Source of the DNA: Coptis chinensis
Taxonomy: Eukaryota; Streptophyta; Magnoliopsida; Ranunculales; Ranunculaceae
Length of the DNA: 64,000 nucleotides
Direction: 5' to 3'
Assembly: GCA_015680905.1 (NCBI GenBank)
Contig: CM027378.1
Span: forward strand, 44,489,001 to 44,553,000
The notes beneath the pieces are model-generated. The model was given only the letters and a program-made list of their open reading frames with translations, had not been told where the DNA came from and searched no databases. Within the stretch, counting starts at the first letter, position 1; every line of letters begins with the position of its first letter. Positions 33,731-44,671 of this stretch are shown in pieces. The translations under genes and the position numbers were made by a program.

Positions 33731-35086
33731 GATACTGATACCGAACCTATCTATGATTCCTTTCCAGATGAACACTTGTACTCTATTTTTTTGTCCTCTT
33801 GGTACGCTGACATAGTAAATTACTTAGTTATCGAAGAAGTCCCTTCATCTTGGTCTCGTAATGACCGGAAAAAGTTCTTATCTACTGTGAAATTTTATTT
33901 CTGGGATGCTCCCTACCTCTTCAAGTATTGTTCGACCAACTAAATCCGTTGCATTCCGGTGGGAAACACAATGATGTGTTATCCTTCTGTCATGAACAAT
34001 CTTGTGGTGGTCATTTTAGTGGTAAGAAAACTGCGGCCAAGGTTCTACAATGTGGATTCTATTGGCCAACACTATTTAGAGATGCACATGAGCATTGCAA
34101 AGCATGCAAACGCTGCCAGCAGCTAGGACGCATTACTCAACGCAATATGATGCCCTTAAATCCCATTTTACTTGTGGAAATCTTTGATGTATGGGGCATC
34201 GACTTCATGGGTCCATTTCCAAATTCACATGGCTTCCTATACATACTAGTAGCAGTTGACTATGTGTCAAAATGGATTGAGGCATTGGCATGTCGTGCTA
34301 ATGATCATAAAACGGTAGTTTTGTTCGTAAAAGAAAATATTTTCTCTCGATTTGGTGTTTCAAAAGCTATAATTAGTGATGGGGGAAAACATTTTTGCAA
34401 TAAATTTTTTGAATCTTTAGTAAAGAAATATGGAGTCACGCACAAAATGGCAACTCTGTATCATCCTCAAACCAGTGGTCAAGTATAAGTCTCTAATAGA
34501 GAGATCAAATCCATTTTGGAAAAAACTGTCAATCCATCTAGAAAAGACTGGTCTCTACGATTATCTGATGCCTCGTGGGCATACATAATAGCTTTTAAGA
34601 CACCTATAGGGATGTCTCCTTATCGCCCCGTTTTTGGAAAACCTTGTTATCTGCCGGTTGAACTTGAGCACCGTGCTCTATGGGCTATCAAAAGCCTCAA
34701 TTATAATACTAACGCGGCAGGCGCGAAGAGAAAATTACAGTTAAATGAGCTTGAGGAAATTCGGAGTGATGCCTATGATATCTCGAAATCCTATAAAGCT
34801 AACATGAAAAGAGTGCATGACAAGCACATATTGAGAAAAGATTTCAAAGTGGGTCAAAAAGTTTTGTTGTACAACTCAAGATTACACATTTTTCCAGGAA
34901 AATTAAAAACTTGATGGTATAGTCCTTTCACCATCTCTGCTGTCACCCCTTATGGGGCTATTTATTTGAAAAACGTAAATGATGACAGCGAATTTCAAGT
35001 AAATGGCCAACGCCTTAAACATTATCATGAGTTGCGCTCTCTAGATGTTGAAGAGACTCTTCTCAATGATCCAGTCTATATAGACT
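33731..35086 (+). pseudogene. Athila integrase, catalytic Glu codon is a stop
   Basis: The zinc-binding HHCC module is seen in SFCHEQSCGGHFSGKKTA with CKACKRCQ. The core has WGIDFMGPFPNSHGFLYILV (first Asp) and IISDGGKHFCNKFFE (second Asp). After YHPQTSGQV the expected Glu codon is TAA (34485-34487), directly before [10 protein letters not shown], so the DDE triad is broken by a GAA-to-TAA type change. The C-terminal part continues in frame ([39 protein letters not shown]), has a further stop at 34912-34914, and ends near DPVYID at 35086. It would insert cDNA into the genome if intact. Confidence 0.93.
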
Positions 35087-35089
35087 AAT

Positions 35090-36581
35090 AGATTCGATGG
35101 TGTACTTCTTTCCATGTGTTTAAATAGAAAAAGTATGCCATTTGGGTAGCCGGGCCCTCTTCTATTTTCTTTTCTAAAAATCCCTAGAGTGTGTGGTTGC
35201 AAGCGCCGGAACCATAGTTCATAAAAATTCTACTTCAGAACTGAGTATAAATGTCTTCTGATAATCGAGCAAACGTGCCTCCTGGAAAACAATGAGTACC
35301 AAAAATTTCAACTCATTCTTTCTCCTCCCTTTTCTATTCTCTTCCTCGTGAACTCCAACTCATCATTTGGTGCAAATCTCACCCATCTCGAATAGGTAAT
35401 GGTCGTAGTACTTTTGCTCGAAAGCGACGGGCAAAAAGGATGGGGTGGTGTATGAACTGTCAAACTCCTTTCTGTCCAGGTCTTGATCTTCTATCGAGAT
35501 GAGTCGGTATAAGGTATATTATTGTTTGACACCATTTCGGTGGGATAAACTTCGTCGTCGTCGTCCGTTGTTCCCCACAGGTTGGGATTCGTCTTGAGGA
35601 TCTGACGTTAAAAGACTCACATTCGTCTTGAGGATCTGATGTAAAAAGACTCAACATGTATATACTCATTTTTTATTTTTCCCTTAGCACCAAGCATGGT
35701 GCCCAAAGAGAGTCGTGATATGCAACATCGGACATTTCCTAGTTCGTGCGGGCAATGGATTCCACCCAGGCCAACCCGATCGGTTTCTATGTGACTGTAT
35801 CAAGGGGGCGGTGCGAGGCTATACCATATGTACTAAGGGTAATATTATTATTAGACCATTGCACATTGGTCGGGGATGGTACCGATCACGAACCCTAGGC
35901 CCCCAAAACATAAAGGTTAAGCCCTGCGGACGAAATTTGGATTGGGTTCGCCCAGGCCGACATGAAAGTTGCTCGAGTTAAATTTTGTTGTGATGTGTTG
36001 TTTTATTTGGACTGCCGGTGTTGTTGACACGTTTCTTTCGAGTTGTACATTTGTATATAAAAATTGTAAATAAATAAAAACTAAAAAATAAAAAATAAAA
36101 ATAAAATAAAAAAAATAAAAAAAAATAAAAAAATAAAAAAAATAAAAAGGTTTGAATGTGATTTTGTCATATTCCAGTGAATGACATTTTTAATGCCGAT
36201 CATTTTGATATATCATTGTTTCAATTTGGAGTTAAAACGAATCGAAATTCCACGTTTGAAATTTCGGAACATTTCGGGACATAAGGGGAATTTCTAGAAT
36301 TCATTTAGGTTTGGGCCAAAAATTGGACCTGACCAAAATCACGGACCCGTTTACAAAAACCCACACGCGGGGCACCTACGCGTCCATCCCTCACATTTCT
36401 TCCCCCTTAAAATCCGGATCTTGGTCTCCCTCACACTCACCTCGCGCACGCGACTAAACAGACCTGAATTCAACCCGCGCACGCGGGCTAAACTCCACCA
36501 ATTCAAACGCCCTTCCTCCATCACCATCTCCTCCATCACTCTTAGCAATTTCCACCCTCAGAAATTCATCTAGACCTTGCT
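35090..36581 (+). other. Athila post-pol spacer
   Basis: Non-coding. At about 35590-35655 a 'TTCGTCTTGAGGATCTGA' phrase occurs twice about 45 bp apart with 'AAAAGACTCA' after each, a short tandem duplication. A long A-rich AAAATAAA tract lies at 36065-36145. The GC-richer stretch at 36340-36540 precedes the first 3' ORF and may be its leader, but there is no clear TATA box, only TTAAAAT at about 36407. Confidence 0.55.
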
Positions 36582-37720
36582 ATGGCAGCACGAAGGAGAA
36601 TCACAGTTGAGAGAAATTTTGAAAATCTCTACAATTCCGAGATGTTTCATCTATTTTTCGATGAGGAAATTGCTAGTAGAGAGTGGGAATATCTCTTGCA
36701 TTGAATTCCAGCTGATTATTTCGAAGATTTGGTGTTGAAATTTTACGACAATGGAGGTTTCCGGGGTGATGAATTTTGGATTACGGCGGATGGGTTGGAA
36801 CGGGACCTCACGCTGGAGTTAATATCGAATCTGACCGCGCATTCAATAAACTCGATAATCCGACCCTGTTGTTGTCGAGTATCCGACTACGAGGGACTTA
36901 ATGTTTGACACACTTCTCGAGGGAGAGTACAATAATGGCTCGAACTGCGTGTACCAAAGCCTTTCATTTCGGGACGAAACCAACTAGCCGTCACTCAATG
37001 GTTGGCGTCTGGCGTCATTGGAACTTCAAAGGCGTCGGCGTGAACAAGACATTCTTGCACCTCTTTGTGGATCCTCCGGAGAAGAAGAACACTTTATGTA
37101 TGGTCCATTTCTGGGCCATGTTCTTACGACAGCGTCAAACAGGTCAGCTCCTCTTTTTGTACTTGTTGTTTTCGGCTTATGCTTAACTTAAGGTTCCAGT
37201 CCGCTACTCCTTTCATTCCAACAAGGTCTTTCGAGAATTTTGGAATTTTCAAGACTTGTGTTTTGGACCACTAGGACCCAGTAGCTAGAGATGATATTGA
37301 GCGTGATAACGTACCTCCTCCTCCCCCTTCACCACCCGACTGTTTTAATGAGGCTACCATGCGCCGAATCAACACTCCCATGGAAGCCTTGAGACACATG
37401 AACACTAGTATGTGTAGGATGTTTCTTCATCAGGAAGAGATGCTTACTTCCCAAAATGACTTCCAGCAAGAAATACGCAATCGCCAAGGCCGTTTCCAGA
37501 GAATGATGATGGCAAATCGATTGGCAATTCAAGATCAATTGCTACTGATCTATAGGCCACATTCGGACCGGTCATTTCGGCCCCGGAAGTTAAATTGCGG
37601 TGGCCGGCGGCGTAGTAAACCGGGTTCATCTTACGCTAACCCGGAGGATTCGATGGCTGTTTATTTCCCTTGGTTTAGAAATGACTATGTCATTTATTTC
37701 CCTTATGCATTGCATTTTTA
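36582..37720 (+). pseudogene. Athila 3' ORF alpha (env-position, plant transposon-protein-like)
   Basis: Starts at ATG 36582 (MAARRRITVERNFENLYNSE). One in-frame TGA follows WEYLLH; then DYFEDLVLKFYDNGGFRGDE and LERDLTLELISNLT follow. After a frame change come open segments at 36905-37186 and a Met/Gln-rich coiled coil at 37359-37560 (QEEMLTSQNDFQQEIRNRQ). The pattern 'hxxFYxNxxxx...F...G....Lt.e.Is..L' followed by a Gln-rich coiled-coil tail resembles the 'putative plant transposon protein' domain family common in Athila-type elements. It shares that layout with ORFs beta and gamma downstream. Function unknown; no transmembrane segment typical of a true envelope was seen. Confidence 0.6.
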
Positions 37721-37935
37721 GTTTTCTTGTGATAAAAATATTATATATCGGTTGATTTCTTATAATTTTGTATCTCCAGATGGTTTGAATGAGAAATTAT
37801 TTATGTTATGCAATTATTGTACTTTCTAATATAGTAGTTTGTTCCTTGAGGCATTGGGCCTACTCTCAAAGCCCAATGGTCAGAACCCAACGGACTGATC
37901 TAAACGGTCAGATGCCCAACGGTCAGAAATCTAAT

Positions 37936-37943
37936 TATAAATA
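37936..37943 (+). promoter_or_regulatory. Internal TATA box (TATAAATA)
   Basis: TATAAATA, followed by a pyrimidine-rich leader (CTTTTCCATTTTCCCTCATC) and an ATG at 38014. This is the layout of an RNA polymerase II core promoter inside the element. Confidence 0.55.
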
Positions 37944-38013
37944 CAACTCTACTTTTCCATTTTCCCTCATCCCCTTCTCTCACTCTTCACAAATTCTCAT
38001 TTTCTTGATCATA

Positions 38014-38133
38014 ATGAATCCAATCGAGCGATGGGAAAAGGAGCAACGCGAATGGGCTATCACCGTATTCGTGATAACAGTGTTTATTATTATTCTGCTG
38101 TCACTCATGCATAACTTGATCCAGCACATTTAG
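38014..38133 (+). CDS. Small single-pass membrane peptide in the Athila 3' region
   Basis: Thirty-nine codons from the ATG after the TATA box. The peptide is MNPIERWEKEQREW followed by one strongly hydrophobic segment of about 19 residues (ITVFVITVFIIILLSLM) and a short polar tail. A charged, amphipathic head plus one membrane helix is a plausible small membrane protein. It is intact and begins at the first ATG after a promoter-like region, which argues against chance, but its small size keeps this tentative. No family is recognised. In position it lies between the larger ORFs alpha and beta. Confidence 0.45.
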   Translation: MNPIERWEKEQREWAITVFVITVFIIILLSLMHNLIQHI

Positions 38134-38635
38134 ATCTATGTAACCATCTCTCTTTCAGTCTGTCGTTTTGTATATTCGTATGGTGTGTTAAATAATTCTC
38201 ACACATTTTATGCGGTTTACGTATTAAATGGGAAGTTTAAGTATTAAATATTTGTGTATATTAGTTGTCTTTTCCTCTAAAAAAAAAAAAACACCAAAAA
38301 AACTCACCAAAATAATTAATTTGATACTCATGGTGCTTCAGAGAAGATCGCGACGCTACAAAGTGCAGCATAACACTTGTCACACATGCAGCTCGATTAT
38401 TCTATCCATATTCTATTCTCTAGCGGTATGATCATCATTTCTGAAATTACGTGTAAGTCTAACTACCCCGTGAAACTTTCTTCCCGTATTTTCTAACATT
38501 GAACCATCTCATTAATTGTTTTGGAAATCGACATGACATGACAAGACTTACTATGGATCCCCATTGTTCTTTGTTCATAACCACATGGGTCATTAACTAC
38601 ACTTGGAATCAGTTAGTACGGACTCATAGATTGGC

Positions 38636-38642
38636 TATAAAT
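38636..38642 (+). promoter_or_regulatory. Internal TATA box (TATAAAT) of ORF beta
   Basis: TATAAAT preceded by GGC. A pyrimidine-rich leader and an ATG at 38709 follow, with spacing nearly equal to that of the TATA box at 37936 from its ATG. Confidence 0.55.
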
Positions 38643-38708
38643 CTCTTCTTTTTTCAGCCATTCTCATTCAAACAATTTTCACTATCCTTCCCTCGATAAT
38701 ACTAACAA

Positions 38709-39767
38709 ATGGATCAACCAAGAAAAATAATGCCCGAGAAAGACTACCTAAAAGTTTTGGAAGATGGCGGTTTTATCCTTATTTTGACACCGAAATAATC
38801 GTCGGGGATGGGGCCTCTTCTATATCATTCAACAGCTTGTTATTCTCAAGAATTGGTTTTGATGTTCTACCAATTTATAGGACACGAGAATGGAAAATTC
38901 TACTTCAATGCTTATGGACGGCGATTGGAATTGACTAGGGAAATTATCTCGGACATACTTCAAATACCAATGAATACCCAGGAGTTCTTTTTTCTAGAGT
39001 CATCATTTGATTCTGTCAAAGCTTTACTAAGAGCTACCATATCTCATGGCGAAGTGGGAAATAGACATCACGTTGTTCTTCAACGCTCTTTGAAACAGAA
39101 TCAACGAGTTGTGCTCCACTGGTTGGGACACAATGTGATAGGTACATCTCACCAATTAGAAGTCACAAAAACTCAACTCCACCTGCTTTGGATTTTGAAG
39201 AATCAAAGAGATGATTTTTGTCTAATCCAACACCTCTGGAACGTGATCACCAGGAAAACAAGAAAGTCAACACCTCTACCTCTACCTACTTTAGTCACGC
39301 AAATTATTATGCGTTGGGGTTATCCAGTAATTTCTCCAGAAACACCACTTCAAAGAGCACATATTAGTGTACTCCAAACAGACTACTTCATTGGTTTTTG
39401 GATTCCTGATACTCTGACAGATGAACAGAACGACCCAAGCTCAAACCCTGAACATTTCTTTGATGAAAATGCCATGTTAAATTTTTTTAATCCCATAGAA
39501 GGCATTCAATTTCTTCATCAAGGAATGCGGGAACTATACGCTCGTCAGAATATCATCATTACAACTCTTAAGGATTTCCAAGAACGTCAAGCAAAGCATG
39601 ATGTTGAACAGGAGGAAATCTTGGAAAATCATTCTCAGTCCTTGTAGAATCACACTCTCCTTATGGAAAATCAAACTACACTCTTTGCCAGCCAAGGGGA
39701 CATTCAGATGCAGCTCGGCCAACAAATGGAAGAACTAAACAGTCTGGTGCATGATATGCGTCTCTAA
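38709..39767 (+). pseudogene. Athila 3' ORF beta (plant transposon-protein-like)
   Basis: A single frame of 353 codons from ATG 38709 to TAA 39767, with two in-frame stops (38796-38798 and 39645-39647). The largest open part is 279 codons. It reads LVLMFYQFIGHENGKFYFNA, RRLELTREIISDILQIP, then HHVVLQRSLKQNQRVVLHWL, LPLPTLVTQIIMRWGYPVIS and a Gln/Glu-rich coiled coil (FQERQAKHDVEQEEILEN). The 'FYxN...G..l.Lt.e.I...L.IP' and 'LP.LVT.I..R.G' pattern is that of the plant transposon-protein family linked to Athila-type elements. Only point stops interrupt an otherwise long frame, so decay is recent. Role unknown; not an enzyme by any motif I can see. Confidence 0.7.
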
Positions 39768-40030
39768 GATCAACATAATAATCCATAATTTTCTAATATT
39801 ACTAAGTCAATAAATAAATAATCGTATATGTTATTACATTTTTCGTCGTATTATGAATTTTGTCTTATCTTTATCTCTTCTTTTGTATGAAATGCTTAAT
39901 AGGATTGTCATTATTTGCATTGTGACTAATATAATTTTAACATGTGCTTACAGGAGGATCTATTTTCTTACATACTCATTTATCCATCCAGTTTGCCTTT
40001 GTCGTTACCTATTTCTTTACTTCATCCACT

Positions 40031-40983
40031 ATGGCATCTTCATCAATTGCATCTTCATCAAACATGGTATCTCCCAAACTCATTCCTGAGCAATCCTTTC
40101 AGTCTATGATGGATTCCAATACCTATGGCCATCTTTTCCGTGACTACATTACAAACATCGGGTGGTCTTCTCGGGTGGTCTTCCCTAATTCTTCAACCTG
40201 ACCAAACTTGTTCTCCGAGTTTGGCTGCATACTTTTATACTAATATGGAAGACACACCAGCATTCAACCATGCGCATGGTTTCTACTTACACGGGTTCAC
40301 AATCCTAGTTGGTGACACACCTCACATCTTTTCTGAACAACAACTTGCCCTAACTTTGGATCTTCCATACCAAGAACCTGCTGCATCATGGCATTACATC
40401 TATCATAATTCTTACTGTTCCTTTAAGTGGCAAGCGTTTCGCGACTCTTATGGTGATGGTCTTGAGATTAAACGAGAAGGAAATGGCCATGTGCCATGGC
40501 GCGACATCACCATTCCATTAGCAAGCATGACCATGAACATGGGGACTGCGATGTTATTTGTACTCCTGAACATTATGGGAGATTGGCATTTTTCTATTGC
40601 CAATGAGGCTGCCTGCGTCGTACTCAGTGCACTGGCTCAAGGTCATACATTATTTAACATCTTAGGTTGTGTTATCTCCAACCCTGAAGCGAGCTCGCAC
40701 TTTTCGGGATCGGTATATACTTTTTACGGGTCGCTTGCGAATCATGAAGACACATTTCCCACAGTTTGCAGCTACTTTTCATGACTGGGTCAAGGTAGAT
40801 TCTATGTGCCCGGCAAATAGAATCATTCGTTCATTGAGGTTTCGGCAATGGAAGCATCCCGCTCGGTACCTGAGGCATGTTCGTTGTTACCCGAAGGATG
40901 AAAATATGAAGAAACATTTAAGGAAATCTGGAGACGAAGAATGGGCAGAAATTTGGCAGACTATTATCTTTTGGCGATGCTAA
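40031..40983 (+). pseudogene. Athila 3' ORF gamma (plant transposon-protein-like), frameshifted
   Basis: Starts MASSSIASSSNMVSPK at ATG 40031. The frame is lost at a 13-bp tandem duplication (40158-40183) and resumes in the 40125-40784 frame: SLAAYFYTNMEDTPAFNHAH, FTILVGDTPHIFSEQQLALT, LDLPYQ, PWRDITIPLASMTMNMGTAM. A second frame change near 40700 leads to the C-terminal part in the 40669-40983 frame, ending at a stop after IIFWRC. It has the same 'FYTN ... G ... LDLP' core as alpha and beta. Function unknown. A Ser-rich, possibly cleaved or disordered N-terminus distinguishes it. Confidence 0.6.
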
Positions 40984-42796
40984 GGAAATGCATTTCCTTA
41001 AAGAGGGCCTTGGACCTTTACATCTATTTGGATGGTAAACTTGAGCTTGCCATTGTACATATATCTAGCTAAAACCTTATGTTTGGTGTACTATTATTTT
41101 TCATGTTTAGGTATATGCTATTGTTTTTCATTATTTAGGTGTGCTATGTTTAGTGTGCTATTGAACATTTTATTGTTCTTTCTGAATAATATATTATGTT
41201 CTCCAACCTTTTCTGTTCAAACAATCTAGCCCTAATTTTGCTCACGGTTCTTAGGTACTTTCTCTCTTTAATTATTGATACTTGGGGACTAAGCATCATT
41301 ACATTTGGGGTGCTTTAACCTGTAGCAAATATTAGGCAAATTTAACTTGTATATATAGTTTTATTTTCATGTTAATAATTGTACTTAGTGACAAAGTCTT
41401 GTTTAGTTTTCAATGATGAAAATTGTCTAGAAATCTCACATTAGTATCGAATTAGGATTTTTAAAGAAACTTAAGATAATCATTATGCAATAGTTTATAC
41501 ATCTTTTCATGAACATTCATGTACCGAGTATCATCGATTGTACATAGCATGTAAGTTTCGGAACCAACGGTTAGTTACTTAAACTATAAATCCTGTGAGA
41601 ATCTAACCAAAAACCTTGACATGAGTGATTTTTGTGTGTGATGACACGGAGGAGTAGTTTTCGATTAGAAAATCATGCATCTACTTACTTGATCACCACG
41701 AGAACCCTAGGCGAGAATTTAGGCCATCTTTGGATCGACATAGCTAAAAATTCTTACTGTTACAAATTTTACCGCTAGTCACTCCATTGAACCTTTCATC
41801 AAACCTTTTTCACTTTCACAAAAAAAAAAAATCCTTACCCATCTATTAAACCAAATAAAAGAACCTACCTAAGTGATGAGTATGAAATAGGATGAAATGT
41901 GGAAAGAATAAAGAGAAAGACTTGTCCCAAATAAAAAGTCGGTTACTTGCTTGAGGGAAAGAAAAATAGAATCATGTTCTTAAGCCATCTAGATAAAAAA
42001 AAAAAAAAAAAAAAATCCATTAGAGGCTTAAGAACAAGGTTGGAAAACTCAGTTAGAAGAAGGAAATAAAACAAGAATTTCTCTAGTGTAAATATATGAA
42101 GACCCTATTCTCTCACGCTCGTAAATTTTGATTATCCATTTCCATTTTCTTGTACACTATCACCTAAGCCCCACAATACCTAATAAAGACCTCTAGCTCA
42201 ATTAGGAGTAGGGTGGTGTGATAATAAGTAGTAGGCGTGATTGATCGACATCGGCTCCTCATTTGTCATTGAGATGTGAGGAAAGCGTGCCCACCGCATT
42301 ACTTTGGAGTTAACAAAACCTGAGTGGAAATTTTTTTGAGTGAAATTGTGTTTTGACACATACCTGTGAGAACCCATTTAGGTACACTCTCCAAAGGATT
42401 GAGAAATAACCCCGCTAGTACATTTCAATGAAAAGTTCACTTTGCATGCATGATCATATGTAGATGTTTTAATTATTGAATACATATTAACTTGAGTTTC
42501 AAAGAAATCAATCCTCTTTCCTGCTAAGGAGATGTATGGATATCTGAGATTAATTTAGGAAATGAGTTTACATCATTTCGAGTCGTTGTAGTATAAATGA
42601 AGTTTGTGAGTATCTTCTCGGAAAACTCTCACGAGGCTATAACTTCGTCCACTAGGGAATTCCTAGTGGTTTAAGGCCTGTTGCATATGGTCAATGCAAC
42701 CGCTCTCTGTAACGCGAGAATTAGTTAGGACTACACATTTTTGGCCACTTATCTGTTTTAATGTCTCTTCTTTGCTTGAGGACAAGCAAAGTGCTG
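40984..42796 (+). other. Athila 3' non-coding region
   Basis: No ORF of note. A-runs at about 41819-41831 and 41996-42015. It ends with the conserved hairpin and polypurine tract that precede the 3' LTR. Confidence 0.6.
42770..42791. repeat. Conserved pre-PPT hairpin
   Basis: CTTTGCTTG (42770-42778), AGGA loop, CAAGCAAAG (42783-42791): a perfect 9-bp stem. A TTTGCTTGAGGACAAGCAAA motif at this place is characteristic of Athila/Tat-type elements. Confidence 0.85.
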
Positions 42797-42809
42797 TTTG
42801 GGGGTAGTG
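42797..42809 (+). promoter_or_regulatory. Polypurine tract
   Basis: TTTGGGGGTAGTG immediately before the 3' LTR; priming site for plus-strand DNA synthesis. Confidence 0.9.
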
Positions 42810-44266
42810 TGATAAGCACCCAAAAGTGTATTATGAAACCCCATTGAGACATATAAATTTGGTTAATTATGTGTTTAATAATCGTGAAATAAATATGTTT
42901 TCATACTTTTGCAGGTATTCGCAGTAAACATGGAAATATTATTTAAACCTGCGATAAAGCACGAGGAACGACATATATATGAATTCTTCCAAATCCGCAC
43001 AAAAGCATCAAAATTCCGAAGCTCCTACCTCTTGAACCAGGACTCCAAATGCGACAAGTGAGTTGCTCAGACAATCAGGGCGATGAACTCTACGCATAGG
43101 TGGAAAGTTGTAAAATTGCCCAAAGACCGAACCGCCACTGGACTGCACATAGGACCCACTATGCGGGCCCACAAGATTGGATGAGTCATCAATCATGGAG
43201 CAGGTCAAGACAAAAATGACAAATTATTGGTGCAAAGTTGACACCTTGCATGTAATTAATTAGATTAGGTGTTAATAGTGAAAAAAAGGCAAGGTGTCAC
43301 TTTGTTTTAATGTGGTGGATAAAAATGAAGTAAATGTGGTTTGATGTTTCACGTGGAAGGAAATGAGATTTCTCTCAAATGGAGAAGAAAACAAAACAAG
43401 GGGGGGACACTCCATTTACTCCCTTGACTTCTTTTCCTTACCTTGTATTATTTTAGTTCCTTAGTCATTTTTATTATTTAGTTTTTAGTTTTGTAAGAAA
43501 AGCTTGTAATAGTTTTAATGGAGGAAACTTTGGTTTTCTTCTAGAAAATAAATAGAAAGCAAGTGAGTTTAGATAGTTAGTCTTCTTCTTCCTTTTTCTC
43601 TCTCTCTCTCTTTTTGTACTTCTAACTTGTAATCCTTTATCCCAAGGATCATGAGCTAACTTCCCTTTTTGGGAGTTAATCCAACTCATGTGAGGGAAAA
43701 TATTTGTTGTTGGTTTGGTAAGTTGGTTAGGAAGAACAACTAGACCTACATCCTATCCCAAAATGATAGTTGGTGTAGTGTCTAGTTAGGAATCAAAGTG
43801 ATGAGCTTAGAGATAAGTCATTGCTTGGTTCCACTTGCTAACATGTATAAGCTTAGAGATGAGCCATACATGTTAGGGATCAAGTCTTCTTCTATTAGGA
43901 CTTGTCTATGAGTCTAGGAAGAATAAAATGAATTTATTAAAATCAACAACAAAAGTTATCTTTACATGAGGAGGATTAGCTCTCCACCTTTTCTTTAGTA
44001 AATTGTATTGTGTCTTAGTTGCATGATTTTGAATCTTAATGTTTTTCTTAATGTTTGTGTAGGAAAGAAACCTAGTATTAGTATTAAACTTACTCACTAG
44101 TTCCCTAAGAGTAAAAACCAAGTTGTAGTTGTCCTAGACTTTAGGTTGGTTCGAATCCTTATTTCAACTTTACGAACACGAAGATCGTGAGTAAGAAAAT
44201 CTTTAAATTTGCATTTTTCACCAAATTAGAGAGTAAATCTCTAACGTAGTAAAAAGAGTAATATCA
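42810..44266 (+). repeat. Athila 3' LTR (1457 bp)
   Basis: Same borders and order as 26426-27877, with scattered substitutions and small indels such as an extra TC pair near 43608. Followed by the target duplication AAGTG. Confidence 0.97.
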
Positions 44267-44271
44267 AAGTG
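44267..44271. repeat. Right target-site duplication of the Athila element (AAGTG)
   Basis: Identical to 26421-26425. Confidence 0.95.
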
Positions 44272-44535
44272 CAAGTTTGGATATCAAATTCTTTCACTGG
44301 CATGAGAAAGAACATTACGAAAAAAAAAGCTAGTGAAGAAAGCTATACCAAACTTAACAAAAACAAAAAGGTTGCAAATCTGACATAATATGACCTCGGT
44401 ATGATCTTTCGTATGTTCAACAATAGAAAGAAGTTTATTTTCCCATATATTCCTATATAAAAATAGTATTCAACAACTGATAATAGGATAAGAAGAAATT
44501 AAAGTATATCAAAATACAGTGAAAATGATGCACCA

Positions 44536-44663
44536 CTGTCCTGAAGAATACAAAGCAAGGGATGCTTAGCACAGGGAACAAATACTGGAGATGACAATTT
44601 CGAAGATAGTTCCCACCTTAACCTCAACCTCTTGGACCATGTCAAACTTTGTATATCAAGAAC
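44536..44663 (-). pseudogene. Possible kelch-repeat exon scrap (ACBP4/5-like)
   Basis: After a TTTTCAG acceptor the minus strand reads VLDIQSLTWSKRLRLRWELS. V.D(L/I)..LTWS is a kelch blade motif, and the context recalls plant acyl-CoA-binding kelch proteins. Only one blade is visible and no second exon was matched, so the assignment is weak. Confidence 0.35.
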
Positions 44664-44671
44664 CTGAAAAT

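Larger units (their letters stand above)
26426..44266 (+). mobile_element. Full-length Athila-type Ty3/Gypsy LTR retrotransposon, 17,841 bp
   Basis: Both LTRs begin TGATAAGCACCC and end ATATCA, and the element is bordered by an identical 5-bp target duplication AAGTG (26421-26425 and 44267-44271). Internal order is PBS, long leader, gag, protease, RT, RNase H, integrase, then 7.7 kb of further ORFs and non-coding DNA, then hairpin, polypurine tract and 3' LTR. Pol order and sequence (WGIDFMGPF, NVVADNLS, RYLLAKKDAK) and the tRNA-Asp-like PBS place it in the Tat/Athila lineage. Stops and frameshifts in gag, RT, RNase H and integrase make it non-autonomous. The two LTRs differ by scattered substitutions and small indels (a few percent by eye), so insertion is fairly recent on an evolutionary scale. 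It interrupted the spacer between the two inverted NOP2 cassettes. Confidence 0.97.
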
